Source: Acanthopleura granulata (lineage: Eukaryota > Mollusca > Polyplacophora > Chitonida > Chitonidae). Taken from it: a stretch of 64,000 nucleotides of DNA. A program made the translations under genes and the position numbers. Positions 37,601-48,000 of the stretch are shown here, piece by piece; the first letter of the stretch is position 1; each line of letters starts with the position of its first letter. The notes under the pieces are model-generated. The model saw nothing but the letters and a program-made list of their open reading frames with translations. It had not been told where the DNA came from and did not search any database. Location: assembly GCA_016165875.1 (NCBI GenBank), contig JABBOT010000016.1, forward strand, positions 8,452,946 through 8,516,945. The letters are read 5' to 3'.

Positions 37601-38262
37601 ATACAACCGAAAAGGAAGCCAGCATAAGGTTGATTTGAACTCACAACAGCAGCATTGGTGAGAGGCGCCTGGGTCGTTACATGCACTAGTGCGCTAACAC
37701 CCCTCAGCCACAGAGCACTATAAATATATCATCAACAGAAGATGCCTACTGCAAGAAAAAAGGGGTATGACGGAAGTAATAAATGGAGATAGTTCCTCTT
37801 TGGGTGCAATTTTAAACATTGATAATCCACAGGATTACCACCTAGGACAAGAGCACAGTGACCCAGGAGCCTCTCACCAATTTGGTCACTATGAGTTCAA
37901 ATGTGAGGTCAGCCAGCAACCTGCGGATGGTCGTGGGTTACCACTGGGCTCTGCCTGGTTTCCTCCCACCGTTATGCTGGTCGCTTTCCTATAAGAGAAA
38001 TATTCTTGCGTATGGCGCAAAACACCAATCAAATAAATAAATCAAGTTATTGAATAGGACAAGACCATACAATACACTCTTTCACCGCTTAATTCTTACA
38101 GAGTACGTACTCTCATTAATCATTTATACATTGCATGTTTAGCTTTGCTTAGTAAAGCACTCCTCTTCACGATTTCAATAAAGCGTTTCCTTAACATCGC
38201 CTAAGCAATTTGCCCGATCAGCCAAACCCAAGCAGCCAGAGGAAGGGAAACAGCCAAGATGA
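25609..38262 (+). CDS. RNPC3: U11/U12 snRNP 65 kDa protein (RNA-binding region-containing protein 3)
   Basis: Fourteen exons in consistent phase give 495 residues (vertebrate orthologues are about 517): 25609-25737, 26008-26055, 26631-26740, 27381-27488, 28215-28326, 28882-28950, 29763-29875, 32251-32507, 32888-32982, 34341-34443, 34869-34963, 35619-35677, 36790-36922, 38206-38262. RRM1 spans about 7-80 (RNP2 LLVRHLP, RNP1 KNTAFATF). The conserved LHYLYPQPTVSILTNIANAL block lies in exon 5, followed by KMNLPAPFGPV in exon 6. Acidic and Pro-rich linkers with a five-Gln run fill exons 7-10. RRM2 spans about 400-475 (RNP2 LYIKNL, RNP1 KGQAFITY) and ends QFARSAKPK. In known systems the C-terminal RRM binds the 3' hairpin of U12 snRNA and the N-terminal part binds U11-59K, bridging the U11/U12 di-snRNP in the nucleus. 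Twelve introns are U2-type; the last is U12-type. Intron 10 starts with a weak GTTGAC. An in-frame upstream start is possible, but MATPENT fits the family best. Confidence 0.94.
26509..26590 (+). mobile_element. tRNA-like SINE head just upstream of RNPC3 exon 3
   Basis: Box-A-like TGGCCAAGTGGTTA at 26516 and box-B-like GGTTCAATCCC at 26574 lie about 45 bp apart. There is no acceptor stem that I can pair, so this is more likely a SINE head than a tRNA gene. It ends about 40 bp before the exon 3 acceptor. Confidence 0.55.
27035..27300 (+). mobile_element. SINE in RNPC3 intron 3
   Basis: The head reads TGGCTCATTGGTTAAAG at 27044. The body includes CTCCAGGTACCCAGGTTTTC and CACCAATAAACATGATTG. 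The tail ends in CAATAAATAAATA. A diverged copy of the second SINE type. Confidence 0.6.
27580..27790 (+). mobile_element. SINE, second type, in RNPC3 intron 4
   Basis: Body: AAGTTTGTCACAAATTTGCC, GAGGTCTGTGGTTTTG, CCACCCATGAGGCTGACCG, then an A-rich tail after AATTTTTGAGTACAG. Same family as 53025-53135 (plus) and 39780-39950 (minus). Confidence 0.6.
27935..28095 (-). mobile_element. SINE, minus strand, in RNPC3 intron 4
   Basis: Begins with the reversed tail TTTATTTATTTATTCGATTT and CTCAAGAATAT. It ends with the reversed tRNA-like head (AGGGGCTCTTGGATCATTAC, then GAGAGGCCCC). The central body is shortened. Confidence 0.6.
29100..29330. other. MITE-like or low-complexity segment in RNPC3 intron 6
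   Basis: ATTTTCATAAATCTTGACAG near 29065 and AAGTGTTCTTAAGTGCACTT near 29300 resemble ends of short palindromic elements, but I could not pair them convincingly. The rest is G/T-rich. No exon. Confidence 0.25.
30825..31760 (+). repeat. 54-bp minisatellite in RNPC3 intron 7
   Basis: Consensus: ACTTGAGGTGAAGTACAGGT, then GAACGAAGCTGAAAATATAA and TTTTGATGTCCTTA, 54 bp, roughly 15 units. A smaller 10-11 bp repeat (GGTGAAGTACA or GGTGAGGTACA) is expanded inside several units, mainly at the left end (30830-30915). Confidence 0.9.
32575..32700 (+). mobile_element. SINE fragment, second type, in RNPC3 intron 8
   Basis: TGTCACTAATTTACCGCAGG, then GGTTTACTCTGGGTACTCCC and AAAAATTCTTCAGTA follow the body order of the second SINE type, without a clear head. 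Confidence 0.45.
33110..33510 (+). repeat. dispersed repeat, copy 2, with an internal triplication
   Basis: Same block order as 10370-10690. In this copy the segment beginning TTTGGTTATATCCTGCTGG has been tandemly triplicated (about 33177, 33271 and 33357, period 86-94 bp) with A-rich spacers. It lies in RNPC3 intron 9. Confidence 0.7.
34281..34316 (+). other. duplicated splice-acceptor/exon start before RNPC3 exon 10
   Basis: CTCTGTCCTCAG followed by codons for PEEPTNDDVVIL precedes the real acceptor (CTCTCTTTAG) and PEEPAEDEAEDELIL by 60 bp. The two blocks look like a tandem duplication. The first block ends at a GTCAGT donor-like site. Only 24 nt then separate it from the real exon, too short for an intron. 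Reading through meets an in-frame TAG formed by the real acceptor. Confidence 0.55.
34640..34715 (+). mobile_element. SINE tail fragment in RNPC3 intron 10
   Basis: AAATATTCATGATTACAGCA followed by AAAACATCAATCAAATAAAT is the 3' tail of the main SINE family. The head is not recognisable. Confidence 0.6.
35330..35515 (+). mobile_element. SINE in RNPC3 intron 11
   Basis: GTCCGCCAGTAACCTGCAGA, TGGTCACGGGTTTTAC, CAGCATAATGCTGGCTGCC and AAAATATTCTCGAGAACAG give the SINE body and tail. The head is diverged. Confidence 0.7.
37455..37718 (-). mobile_element. full-length SINE, minus strand, in the RNPC3 U12 intron
   Basis: Read on plus: poly-TTTATT tail, CACAAGAATATTGCAATTAT, GCCAGCATTATGGTGGGAGG, CCACAACCATCCGCAAGTTG, then a tRNA-like head (TGATTTGAACTCACAACAGC and GTGCGCTAACACCCCTCAGC). 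Confidence 0.85.
37835..38045 (+). mobile_element. SINE in the RNPC3 U12 intron
   Basis: The head end has GAGCCTCTCACCAATTTGGT and TATGAGTTCAAATG. The body has CAGCCAGCAACCTGCGGATG and TGGTTTCCTCCCACC. The tail has GAAATATTCTTGCGTATGGC and CACCAATCAAATAAATAAAT. It ends about 140 bp before the U12 branch site. Confidence 0.85.
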
Positions 38263-38329
38263 CCAAGGGAGACAACTTTGTCAAAATTTATTACATGTAC
38301 TTCCTCTTTTTGACAGGAAATATTTGCTG

Positions 38330-38335
38330 AATAAA
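38330..38335 (+). terminator. RNPC3 poly(A) signal
   Basis: AATAAA 68 bp after the RNPC3 stop codon, before the first downstream SINE. Motif and position only. Confidence 0.55.
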
Positions 38336-38437
38336 CTCATCTGTGAAGGAACACTTTGGTTTGTTTCTGAATAGCTGTAAGCTTTAAAACACACATGTGT
38401 ACCAGAAACGTTATTTTGTTTTAAAGCAATTTCTGAA

Positions 38438-38580
38438 TCATGGCCCGTCTGCCAGCAACCTGCGGATGGTCGTGGGTTTCCAAGGGCTCTCCCTTTTTTC
38501 CTCCCACCATAACGCTGGCCGCCGTTGTATAACTGAAATATTCTTGAGTACGGGATACACCACCAATAAGTAAGTAAAAG
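38438..38580 (+). mobile_element. SINE, 5'-truncated
   Basis: GTCTGCCAGCAACCTGCGGA, TTTCCTCCCACCATAACGCT and GAAATATTCTTGAGTACGGG. Starts in the body and lacks the tRNA-like head. Confidence 0.8.
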
Positions 38581-39204
38581 AATTATGGCCAGATTGGAAT
38601 CTGAAAATCAGTGACATATCTACCTTTATCAGTGAACATCTTTGATAATGATTAAAATGATCCTTAAAAAAAACTTTACAAATTAACTGCGTACAAATTG
38701 TTCGTTTTAGGTTCAAATTCTCGCCATTTAAGCTGAGCAAGATCTGGTATGTCGTTCATGTCATTTATGCATTATAGCAAAGTAATGGGATTTATTACGT
38801 ATCGCGTTACATGGACCTTGTTTCATTGTAAATCGAGTCGATATATAGAATATATATTTTAGAAAAGAAGGGAGAGGGCAAATCGAGTCAGCTTGTGTTT
38901 ACAGCATTAAATAAAAATGAATTAAATTAAACCCAGAAGCTGGGCATCACATACGAGACAAGGCTGTTAATATAAATGTCAGTGCAGTAGATCAAAGAAA
39001 GAGAAGCTATTGTGGAGCCAAAAGGTAGGGGTTCGTTTTGTCCGGATCTTAAACATTGTGAGGGGAATAATTTTTGCAATAAGTATTTACTGATTAACTT
39101 AGGCGTATGCCCCTTCCGGAGCGTCGACTTCGGCGACCAGTGACAGTTAAAATCAAGGTTTTTTGAGAAGTATTGCATGTATTGGCCTCGGAGATTGCAT
39201 ACAC

Positions 39205-39336
39205 GTAAAGCAACCTGCCGATGGTCCTGGGTTTCCCCCGGTTCTGCCCGGTTTCCTCCCATCATAATGCTCGGTCGCCGTGGTACAAGTGAAACATTCT
39301 TGAGTACGGCATAAAACACTAATCAAAGAAATAAAG
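39205..39336 (+). mobile_element. SINE, 5'-truncated
   Basis: GCAACCTGCCGATGGTCCTG, CGGTTTCCTCCCATCATAAT and GAAACATTCTTGAGTACGGC, then CACTAATCAAAGAAATAAA. Confidence 0.8.
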
Positions 39337-39779
39337 TCACGTAAAGCACAATAAAAAATGGGCAGTGTACATATCTGTATACGTCCCACATCAGAATGTT
39401 CCTCACTGGCTTGTCAAAGGTCAGTGGTTTTCCCCTGAATTACGATTCCTGAACACATAAACCTCGTGTTTTGTTTACATCTAGAGCCCAGTGAATCTTT
39501 TCTGGTTTCGAAAATAGCTGGCAGGATAACTATATCTATGTTTGTTAGAAGGCGGAAATATTAGCCTAAGACGGATTTTTGTTCATTTTTTTTTGTATCG
39601 TTCACAGAAAGTCTCTGAACAATTTCCACAAGTGCCAACATGTGTTTTGTTCTGTAAGACCACCGTGGCCTAACTAAAGTGGTGGTTTGCTTTCATCACC
39701 AAAATCCCAAGGGATTACACATGCTCCCTGACTACAATATAAAATGCACAACTTAGCCTTATGTTTTATGTATTTGTTG

Positions 39780-39950
39780 ACTGGATTGTTTTTGTGTAAC
39801 GTCACACTGAAGGAGTTTTTAACTTAGAACGATACCGTCCACCGACCTTAGGAAAGTTACTGACGAACTTTTCCACGTGTGACACAATTCGAAATCCACG
39901 AAATCGTCAATGACTCACGAACAGTGAGGGCTGTGCAATTTACAAATTCC
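39780..39950 (-). mobile_element. SINE fragment, second type
   Basis: Read on plus: GTCACACTGAAGGAGTTTTT, CCACCGACCTTAGGAAAG, TTACTGACGAACTTTTCCAC. Similar copies at 41066-41170 and 44185-44270. Confidence 0.5.
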
Positions 39951-40354
39951 TAATCCAAAGACACCCTCCAACGCCTCCCGGACATTGAGAAGGCGGAAAG
40001 GGGTCTACAAACTCCCCATTTCAAGACACCCTCTTTTCAAAACCCCTCGAGCAATGAGATCTAATGAATTTACAATTTAATGTATCGCCCAGTCCTTACA
40101 CGGACATTCAAATCTGGAAACCCACATATACAAATACAAAGCATCACCAAGAACCCACAAACAATAAGAGTTTAGGGGAAATGTACAGCATTAAATACAC
40201 ATGAAGAGATTTGTCAGCTCTGCCCTGGTTTCCAAACAGATTATAATAGGCCAGACGCATGTTGGGAATTCTGGGTACCTCAGGCCCCACAGAGTCTTGG
40301 CATGGAGGCAAGTAACTGAAAATAAAGTCTTTAAGTTTCCGGTTGTACGTGGGA

Positions 40355-40510
40355 AGGTCAGCCAGCAGCCTGCGGATGGTCGTCTGTTTCTCCTTGGTTC
40401 TTTACCCTTTCCTCCCATCATAATGCTGGCCGCCATCATATAGGTGAAATATTCATGAATATGGTTGAAACTCCATGAAATAAAATAAATCAAGTAAATA
40501 AATAAATAAA
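40355..40510 (+). mobile_element. SINE, 5'-truncated
   Basis: GTCAGCCAGCAGCCTGCGGA, TTTCCTCCCATCATAATGCT and GAAATATTCATGAATATGG, then an AATAAATAAATA tail. Confidence 0.75.
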
Positions 40511-40844
40511 TATGTTTATGTACTTTCCCTTCTTACATATTTATTTTATTCAGTTATACATATAGTTGTGTTTTCTCCCATGACATTTTCATTCACTAAC
40601 GGCATTGAATTTATGCCCCACACATGCCATACGAATAACAGAAGTAATCTCACGTGGTTTACATTTATATGTATATATTTGTTACTCTGAATCTCCTCAA
40701 TTAAACAATGACACTAATTTGTTTAAACATGAGGTTGTCTGTGCATGTAAAAATTTATGAATTGAAAAGTGGAATAATAATACCGTCATATAAATTACAA
40801 TATATAATGCAAAATTTCCTTTATCTCAAGGGGTATATACTGAT

Positions 40845-40970
40845 TTCGGTTTCCTCGGCCGGAGAGGAATCCAGCATGAGCTGGACTTGAATTCACAGCG
40901 CATTGGTGAGAGGCACGGGATCATAACGCGGCGATGGCGCACTAGCTCCCTCGCCCACGGAGGCCCCTTG
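40845..40970 (-). mobile_element. SINE head, minus strand
   Basis: Reversed tRNA-like head: GAGCTGGACTTGAATTCACA, ATTGGTGAGAGGCACGGGAT, GCGCACTAGCTCCCTCGCCC, then ACGGAGGCCCC. Body and tail are lost. Confidence 0.7.
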
Positions 40971-41065
40971 TAGAGCACAGTAAAACCAATGGGGTATTTA
41001 AGGTAATATGCGTATATTATTTACCATGAATTACAAATTTCACGACCTAGCATTGTGTTTTATAT

Positions 41066-41170
41066 ATTTATTTATTTATTTGATTGTTGTTTGTAACGCC
41101 ACACTTAAAGAGTTTTTTTTCAAAGATGCCGTCCACCGACGTTAGGCAAGTTAGCAACGAACTTCATCAA
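41066..41170 (-). mobile_element. SINE fragment, second type
   Basis: TTTATTTATTTATTTGATTG, AACGCCACACTTAAAGAG, CCACCGACGTTAGGCAAG on plus, the reverse of the second SINE type. Confidence 0.5.
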
Positions 41171-41826
41171 ATAAATGAAACATTTCGATTTTTTGCGTTC
41201 AGCGACATAAGCATTGAACCATCACCTAACAACACTGGGTTGGAGAGGGAGGGGGTAGATTTTTTGCACCAAAAACACACCGTTACACTGAATTTTGGAT
41301 CGATCATAGGTATGCACCATTACAGTGTGATTTGATCAGAAGTTGTCGACTTCTCTTCACACTTACACAGTTTGGCGTTCGCTAAGACAACTGGTTAAGA
41401 CCATCAATAAGGTGCATATCTCCGTCACACGTCTGAAAATTCGTCACTAACTTACTAAAGGTCAGTGGTTTTTCCCTGCATTCCGATAAAACTGATCGCC
41501 ATAGAGTTCTTGCGAATAATTCTTCTGTATATAGCGATAAACATCAATTAAATGAATGAAGAAATATATTCAATCGATGGAAGAGTGCATAAATTGCAAC
41601 CTATTGATGTGAATGAAATTTTTATCTTTCAGTCGATTTTCTCTTGTTCGACATCATACTGCACAACGATTTTCTGTGAATTTAAGACCCTCGATCCGAA
41701 CCAGACTTCAATGGTTTAACCACCAAAATGGTGATCCCAAAGGCACTGTACGCCTACTGTGAAGAGATGCGTCTGTGTGGTTACGATCGCCAGCGAATAT
41801 GCACATGTTGCTTAATACCCTAGTAT

Positions 41827-41832
41827 TTTATT
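41827..41832 (-). terminator. candidate poly(A) signal of the receptor gene
   Basis: AATAAA on the minus strand about 230 bp after the receptor stop codon. Motif and position only. Confidence 0.3.
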
Positions 41833-42061
41833 TTTTCCTAGGTCCTTTTCAGTCAGAAATCTCGCTTAATTGCACATAATTCTATTAGACGGGAAGAAAT
41901 ATTTCGCTACATGAAGGTAACGCTTCCATAGGCCCTATCGCCTCTCTGGCACAGGTTTTGTTTGAGTAGTTAATCTTGTGACATTCTAACGAAACAGCTT
42001 CTTTCTTACGTTTGAAATGTCACCTAACAAATTAAATCTAACCGTGTCACGTGGGTGACCT

Positions 42062-45000
42062 TTACACACTTAACACCAGCCTCAATAACACAACAAGGCC
42101 AACGATTAACGTTCCCACGAGAAACACCAGGAACGCCAGCCAATCAGTGATCTCAGCGATTTGCCTCCAGGTGATCACGTGATCAGTACTGTCTCGTCTG
42201 CTGCTTGTGCTTTTTCTCTGAGCAGACGACAACTTCCCGTCGTCACTGGCGACCTTCCACGCCACGTGCGTTTCCTGGCGACCGTTCTCTATCCCGACAT
42301 CCGGTCCCACTTTGTGGCTTGATACTACAGGACTTTCGTGCGGATTGCAGACCGGACACGACCTGTTTTGTGAACACAGAACCTTTGACAAATACCCGCA
42401 GTAGAGTTTTCTTACGTATCTCGGTACGGGACCCTCCCGGAAGTGCAGACGCAGCACGAAGGTGGCCACCACCACAGTAAAGACGCTGATGATAAACGTT
42501 GTAGCCAAATACACACCTGGAATGAAACGGAAAAAGACAATTATTGCCCATTTCTTTTTTCAAATGTGCCATAATATGAAAAAACAGAAAAATAATCCAC
42601 ATTAAAGCTATCTTAACAATACATGAGAGTTTACTAATTGCTAGGACCACCAAACCAAAGGTTAGGCACAATGTAAACATCATTATTTCATCGAAATGAA
42701 ACATGCCATCGGAAAATTTTGTAATCAAGGGGAGAATAAAATGCGCATTTCACCGAGAATTTCAAGAATGTTTCTCGTGCCAGTTGTTTCTTGTTACGCC
42801 TTTATAATGACTGCATTGCCTCACCTTTATAATGACGGCATCGCGTCACCTTTTTTATAATGACGACATTGCCATCACGTTAGTAATGACGGCATTGGCC
42901 TCGCCTTAATAGTGACGGCAATGCCATCTCGTTTATAATGACAACATTGCCCTCGCCATTATATTACGGCATTGTCCTCACCTTTATAATGATGACATTT
43001 CACTTACTTTTATAATGACGACACCGCCCTGGTCTTTATAATGACAGAATTACCATCGCCTTTATAATGACGACGTTGCAATCGCCTAATGACGGGGTTG
43101 TCAACAATTCAATATTCTGCTGACAATATTCGCTATTGCTTCCTAGGCACAACACTGTTAACCACTTTCAAATGACGGCATTGTCGACAACTTGTTGATT
43201 GTAGTGGAACGTTATCAACAACTTACAACACTGACAAGACCTTATAGCATACGTGCACTATCGTCAGTGACTTACTTATAACTGGAGTGTGTCGTGAACT
43301 GTGGGGCATCTGGTCGCTGAAGAGAGTGAGGAAGACAGCAAAGGACAGAAGGTTTGTGATGGCCAGTGACATCTTCTCTCCGGCGTCCGGTGGAAGAACG
43401 AAGACGATGATATTGAGAACGCTGAGAAACAACATCGGCAGAATGATATGCATGGTGAAGAACGGACGACGCCGTCTGAAGTTGAGCGTGTACCAGAGGA
43501 CGGACTGAGGCGCCTTGTCAAACGTCATATCGTGACGTTCTTCATGAATCGACGTGAGTTCCCATTCGCCATTCTGGCGGTAATTGTCCAGATTCACGCT
43601 CTCCGTCGTCATGTTAACCTCATGCGTGTTGTACACCCAGGCGCCGATGATAATTTCGCAGGCCTGTGAATCGAAGGGATAAAAGGTCATGTCGATCTCG
43701 CAGTGGGTTTTGACGACTTTTCCGGCCTCCATCGTTACCAGACCGTTGCTTTCGATGACCACTGGGACGTCGCTACTGCCGAGTTTTTGAAACTTGTCGA
43801 TTCTGATTAAAATATACATTTTGGATTTAAATGTTCTGTCAAATGATGGAAGCAAGATCATTACACTGTAAAATGACTAACGCCCAATGCGTTTCATGAG
43901 TGACGAAACTTCAAACAAACGTGTTCAATAAATATGCACATATATTAAATTAATAAATATATGTGTCTAAAACATGTACATGGCGTATACTATAATGCTA
44001 TAATCTCCAAATGCTTAATACCTGATGCATGAAAGTGTTTATAAATTAAACATCGCTATTTACAGTGCACGAGGCTTGTAATAAGAAAATTGAGGTCATA
44101 ATGTTGGAATGTAACAGAAACCGCTATCCGTGTTGACGTCGGCGTCTGCTTCAGCGCTTTATGTAACATGTACACAGGTGTTTAAGTAAAATGGTTACTA
44201 GGCCTACATACAGTACTCCACCGACTTTTGGCAAGCTACTGAAGAACTTTCCACGTATGACACCATGAAATCCACGCGAGAGATTTTGGTGGAGTATATA
44301 TGTTGTTTTTGTATATTGTCTCCAATTGTCCAACGAAAAGTGGCAGCCGGCGAATATAAACAACTGAGGAAAACCCTTTAGTGACCATTGGCTGTAGGGA
44401 ATCCCCGTTAAATAAATAAAGAATCAAAATTAGAAACTTCCCTGCCAAGACCAGGACTAAGTTCGCACTTCGAGGCAATATGGAAATACTTACGTGTTAG
44501 ATACAGATATATCTGGCTTCCAGACATCATCATCGTCGCCGTCGTGCACGAAGAACTTCTCCGCTCCGTCGAACAGAGTTTTGTCCCATGTCATTTTCTC
44601 GTCTATCCATTTCTGTAAATGTTGAGAACAGTGGCCCCAGCTTGTAAGGTTTGATTCTATTTATTTTCCCTCCACATATGCAAAATATGCTTACAATATA
44701 CACGTTTTTACATTGTCCAGTGTTTTCGGAGTGGTTTTTTTCCCACCTCTTAGATCGCTTCGACAAATAGAATATATACACTTGATCTGATAACAGAAAT
44801 TATGGTCAAAATACCGTTTCCGTTTTTTCTGACATCACTTTCGGCCTCATCACCGAGGCCGATCCCACAAAGAAATTCCTGACTTAGTCCAAAATTCGAA
44901 ATTTAATTTTAGAGCATATTTTCTGTCCCCAAAAAGATAACATTTTAACTGCCTCATAAATGTTACCTTTTGACAAAAGTGTGAAAATTTCAAAGACTAA

Positions 45001-48000
45001 TACCTAAAACTAGGCTTTGTGACAAGGATTTAGATTTGGACTTAAACCGCAAGCAGCTCTGAGGAACTGGTTCCTGATCCCTAAAAGCAGAGGTGCTAAC
45101 AGGCTACTGAATCCATATCCGGTACACCCATTGCTCACGGTTGAATGTGTATTTTCACGTGAGTCTGCAGAAGAACTTTGGGAAACGGTAAAATACATTA
45201 CGCTCACCACGACCACCCAGATAGTGGAGACCAGCGTCTGAGTTTTGATGTCCTGTGAACAGAGAAAAAAACACCAGGGCTAAGGCTTGACATTTATGAT
45301 GAATCGTAAACTGAAATGACTTTGTAGTACATGAGCCAAGTACATAAAGGGTTTATACGTTTAAGAAATATCTGCCTGAGGTACGTTCGTTGGTTTCATT
45401 ATTATTATTAGTGGTAGTAGTAGTAGTACCACTACTACTACTACTGTTACTATTATCATCATTATTATTATTATTGAGGCTAAATCTCCCCGCTGTTATA
45501 CGAGTGCGAAAACAGCTTAACAGTTTAGCACAGTTGGAAGTTATTCTGGATCAAGTACAGAACCAAATAAAGGACCTCTATAGCTTTGCTACTTATTTCA
45601 GAAAACTGTGACCAAACGTTGCGGTTGAAAACGTTTAGGTTAGGGTTAGTGTTGAACTTACTCATCTAGTGTTTACATGACAAGCACCCAGCATACTTAA
45701 CATACTTTCAAATGAACGTTATTTTACTTACTTTTTTGTGATACTTTTCAAAAGACGTAATAAGTGTTACATAATTTGTGTGCTGTGTTAATCTTATATT
45801 TTGTAAATAAATTTCTGAAAGTAGTTTTCTTTATACATGGATTTCATTAGAACAAGATCACCTTTTCTGGACAGTCGACTGAAATAGGTGTTTAAGAATT
45901 TAATGCCCATCTGTGCCACCGGACACACTTATTGTGTTCACTTCTAAATGCCTGTTTCGCTAACAGCATATTGTGTCTATTACCAGTGACTCCTGTATCA
46001 CCCTCCTTTCTACAAGTGTGCTGTATCACCCCATCACCTGTATCACCTTCCTTGATATAAGTGTGCTGTATCACCCCTATCACCTGCATCACCCTCCTTC
46101 CTACAAGTGTGCTGTATCACCCCATCACCTGTATCACCCTCCTACAAGTGTGCTGTATCGCCCCTATCACTTGTATCACCCTCCTTCCTACAAGTGTGCT
46201 GTATCACCCCTATCACCTGTATCACCCTCCTTCCTACAAGTGTGCTGTATCACCCCTATCACCTGTATCACCCTCCTTCCTACAAGTGTGCTGTATCACC
46301 CCTATCACCTGCATCACCCTCCTTCCTACAAGTGTGCTGTATCACCCCATCACCTGTATCACCCTCCTACAAGTGTGCTGTATCGCCCCTATCACTTGTA
46401 TCACCCTCCTTCCTACAAGTGTGCTGTATCACCCCTATCACCTGTATCACCCTCCTTCCTACAAGTGTGCTGTATCACCCCTATCACCTGTATCACCCTC
46501 CTTCCTACAAGTGTGCTGTATCACCCTATCTCCTGTATCACCCTCCTTCCTACAAGTGTGCTGTATCACCCCTATCACCTGTATCACCCTCCTTCCTACA
46601 AGTGTGCTGTATCACCCCATCACCTGCATCACCCTCCTTCCTACAAGTGTGCTGTATCACCCCATCACCTGTATCACCCACTTTCCTACAAGTGTGCTGT
46701 ATCACCCCTATCACCTGTATCACCCTCCTTCCTACAAGTGTGCTGTATCACCCCATCACCTGCATCACCCTCCTTCCTACAAGTGTGCTGTATCACCCCA
46801 TCACCTGTATCACCCACTTTCCTACAAGTGTGCTGTATCACCCCATCACCTTCATCACCCTCCTTCCTACAAGTGTGCTGTATCACCCCTATCACCTGTA
46901 TCACCTTCCTTCCTACAAGTGTGTTGTATAACCCTTATCACTTATATCACCTTCCTTCCTCACAGTGCCCTGCGTGTGATACCAGTGATTCTTCAAAACG
47001 CCCGCTGAACTTAAAGTGTGCTTCTTGTACGTACATTGACTCTTCTAAATGTCCTGCTTTGTTCATAGTGCATTGGCTATTCTAACCGTCTCCTTTGGTG
47101 TGTGCTACGTGTCTCGCCAGTGACTCTTCTAAACTCATCAATGGCTGGCTGTGCAGCATATAAATGTATTATGCCTGTCGTGTTTATAGTACATTGTTTG
47201 TATTACCAGTGACTCTTCCAAAGCCTGTTGTATTTACAATGTAGTTCGTGTGATACCAATGGCATTTCTAAAAGTCTGTCGTGCTAACAGTGCACTGCGT
47301 GAAATATCAGTGACTCTTCTAAACTTCTGTATTATACATTGTATGTATTACTGGTGATTCCTCTAAACGCCTCTCATGTTTACAGTGTAGTGCGTGTATT
47401 ACCAGTGACTCCACGTTGAGCAGCTCCAACGTAAAGTGCACCTGCACCGAGTCGTTCTGATCGAGGACGGGCCGGATGGAATCGCTGTAACCCGTAAACA
47501 TGGCCGCTCGTAACGAGCTCTCGTTCGTGTACGAGTAACACAGAACTGCAAGAAGAAAATTATACACGCAGTTTTGAAACACTTTAAAACTATGAAATGA
47601 CCTAAAGTAGAGAGAATAATAAGACGAATTAGAAAAACAACAATCACAATCCGAACAGACTGGCACAACTTAATAAATGTCGTCAACTAGAAAAGTATAG
47701 AACAAGTCGTAGAACTAAATTAACTTTAAAAACGAAAATAAATTAATGGAAACGGAATTTTTCTTGATTGGTAGAAGGTGATAGATTGGTTTCAGAAAGC
47801 CAATTTAGACAATTCTAATATTTAGACAATTTTAATATTTCCCACCAATGTAGTTGATGGATATTTTTTAGGGTAACATGACATTTTTCACCCCGATCTG
47901 AAGGTTTTTAATGTTTAATTAGCTCTCTTCACAAACGAATAAAAGTTTACTAAAATAATATTCTAAGGGGAAAAAAACTTCCCTGTAGGTGAATATAAAA

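Larger units (their letters stand above)
36923..38205 (+). other. U12-type intron (RNPC3 intron 13)
   Basis: The 5' end is GTATCCTTT (36923-36931), a perfect U12-type donor of the GT subclass. The 3' end has TTCCTTAAC (38187-38195), the consensus U12 branch site, with the terminal AG at 38204-38205, 11 nt after the likely branch A. No pyrimidine tract separates branch site and AG. The intron is phase 0, between codons for MVV and QFAR, and carries one minus and one plus SINE. Confidence 0.93.

Noticed and set aside
38263..38800. A USSE-type element in the RNPC3 3' UTR
   Set aside because: I looked for paired ATATCCTT or GTATCCTT words after the stop codon and found none.
43276..43669. Plus-strand frames opposite the receptor membrane domain
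   Set aside because: They are antisense shadows of receptor exon 5, which has the Cys-loop and M1-M2 motifs.
45973..47085. Plus-strand frame of 370 codons, Pro/Ser/Cys-rich, resembling a secreted repeat protein
   Set aside because: It is the translation of the 46-bp minisatellite. All three plus frames are open in the same place, the unit is not a multiple of three, and the interval is an intron of the receptor on the other strand.
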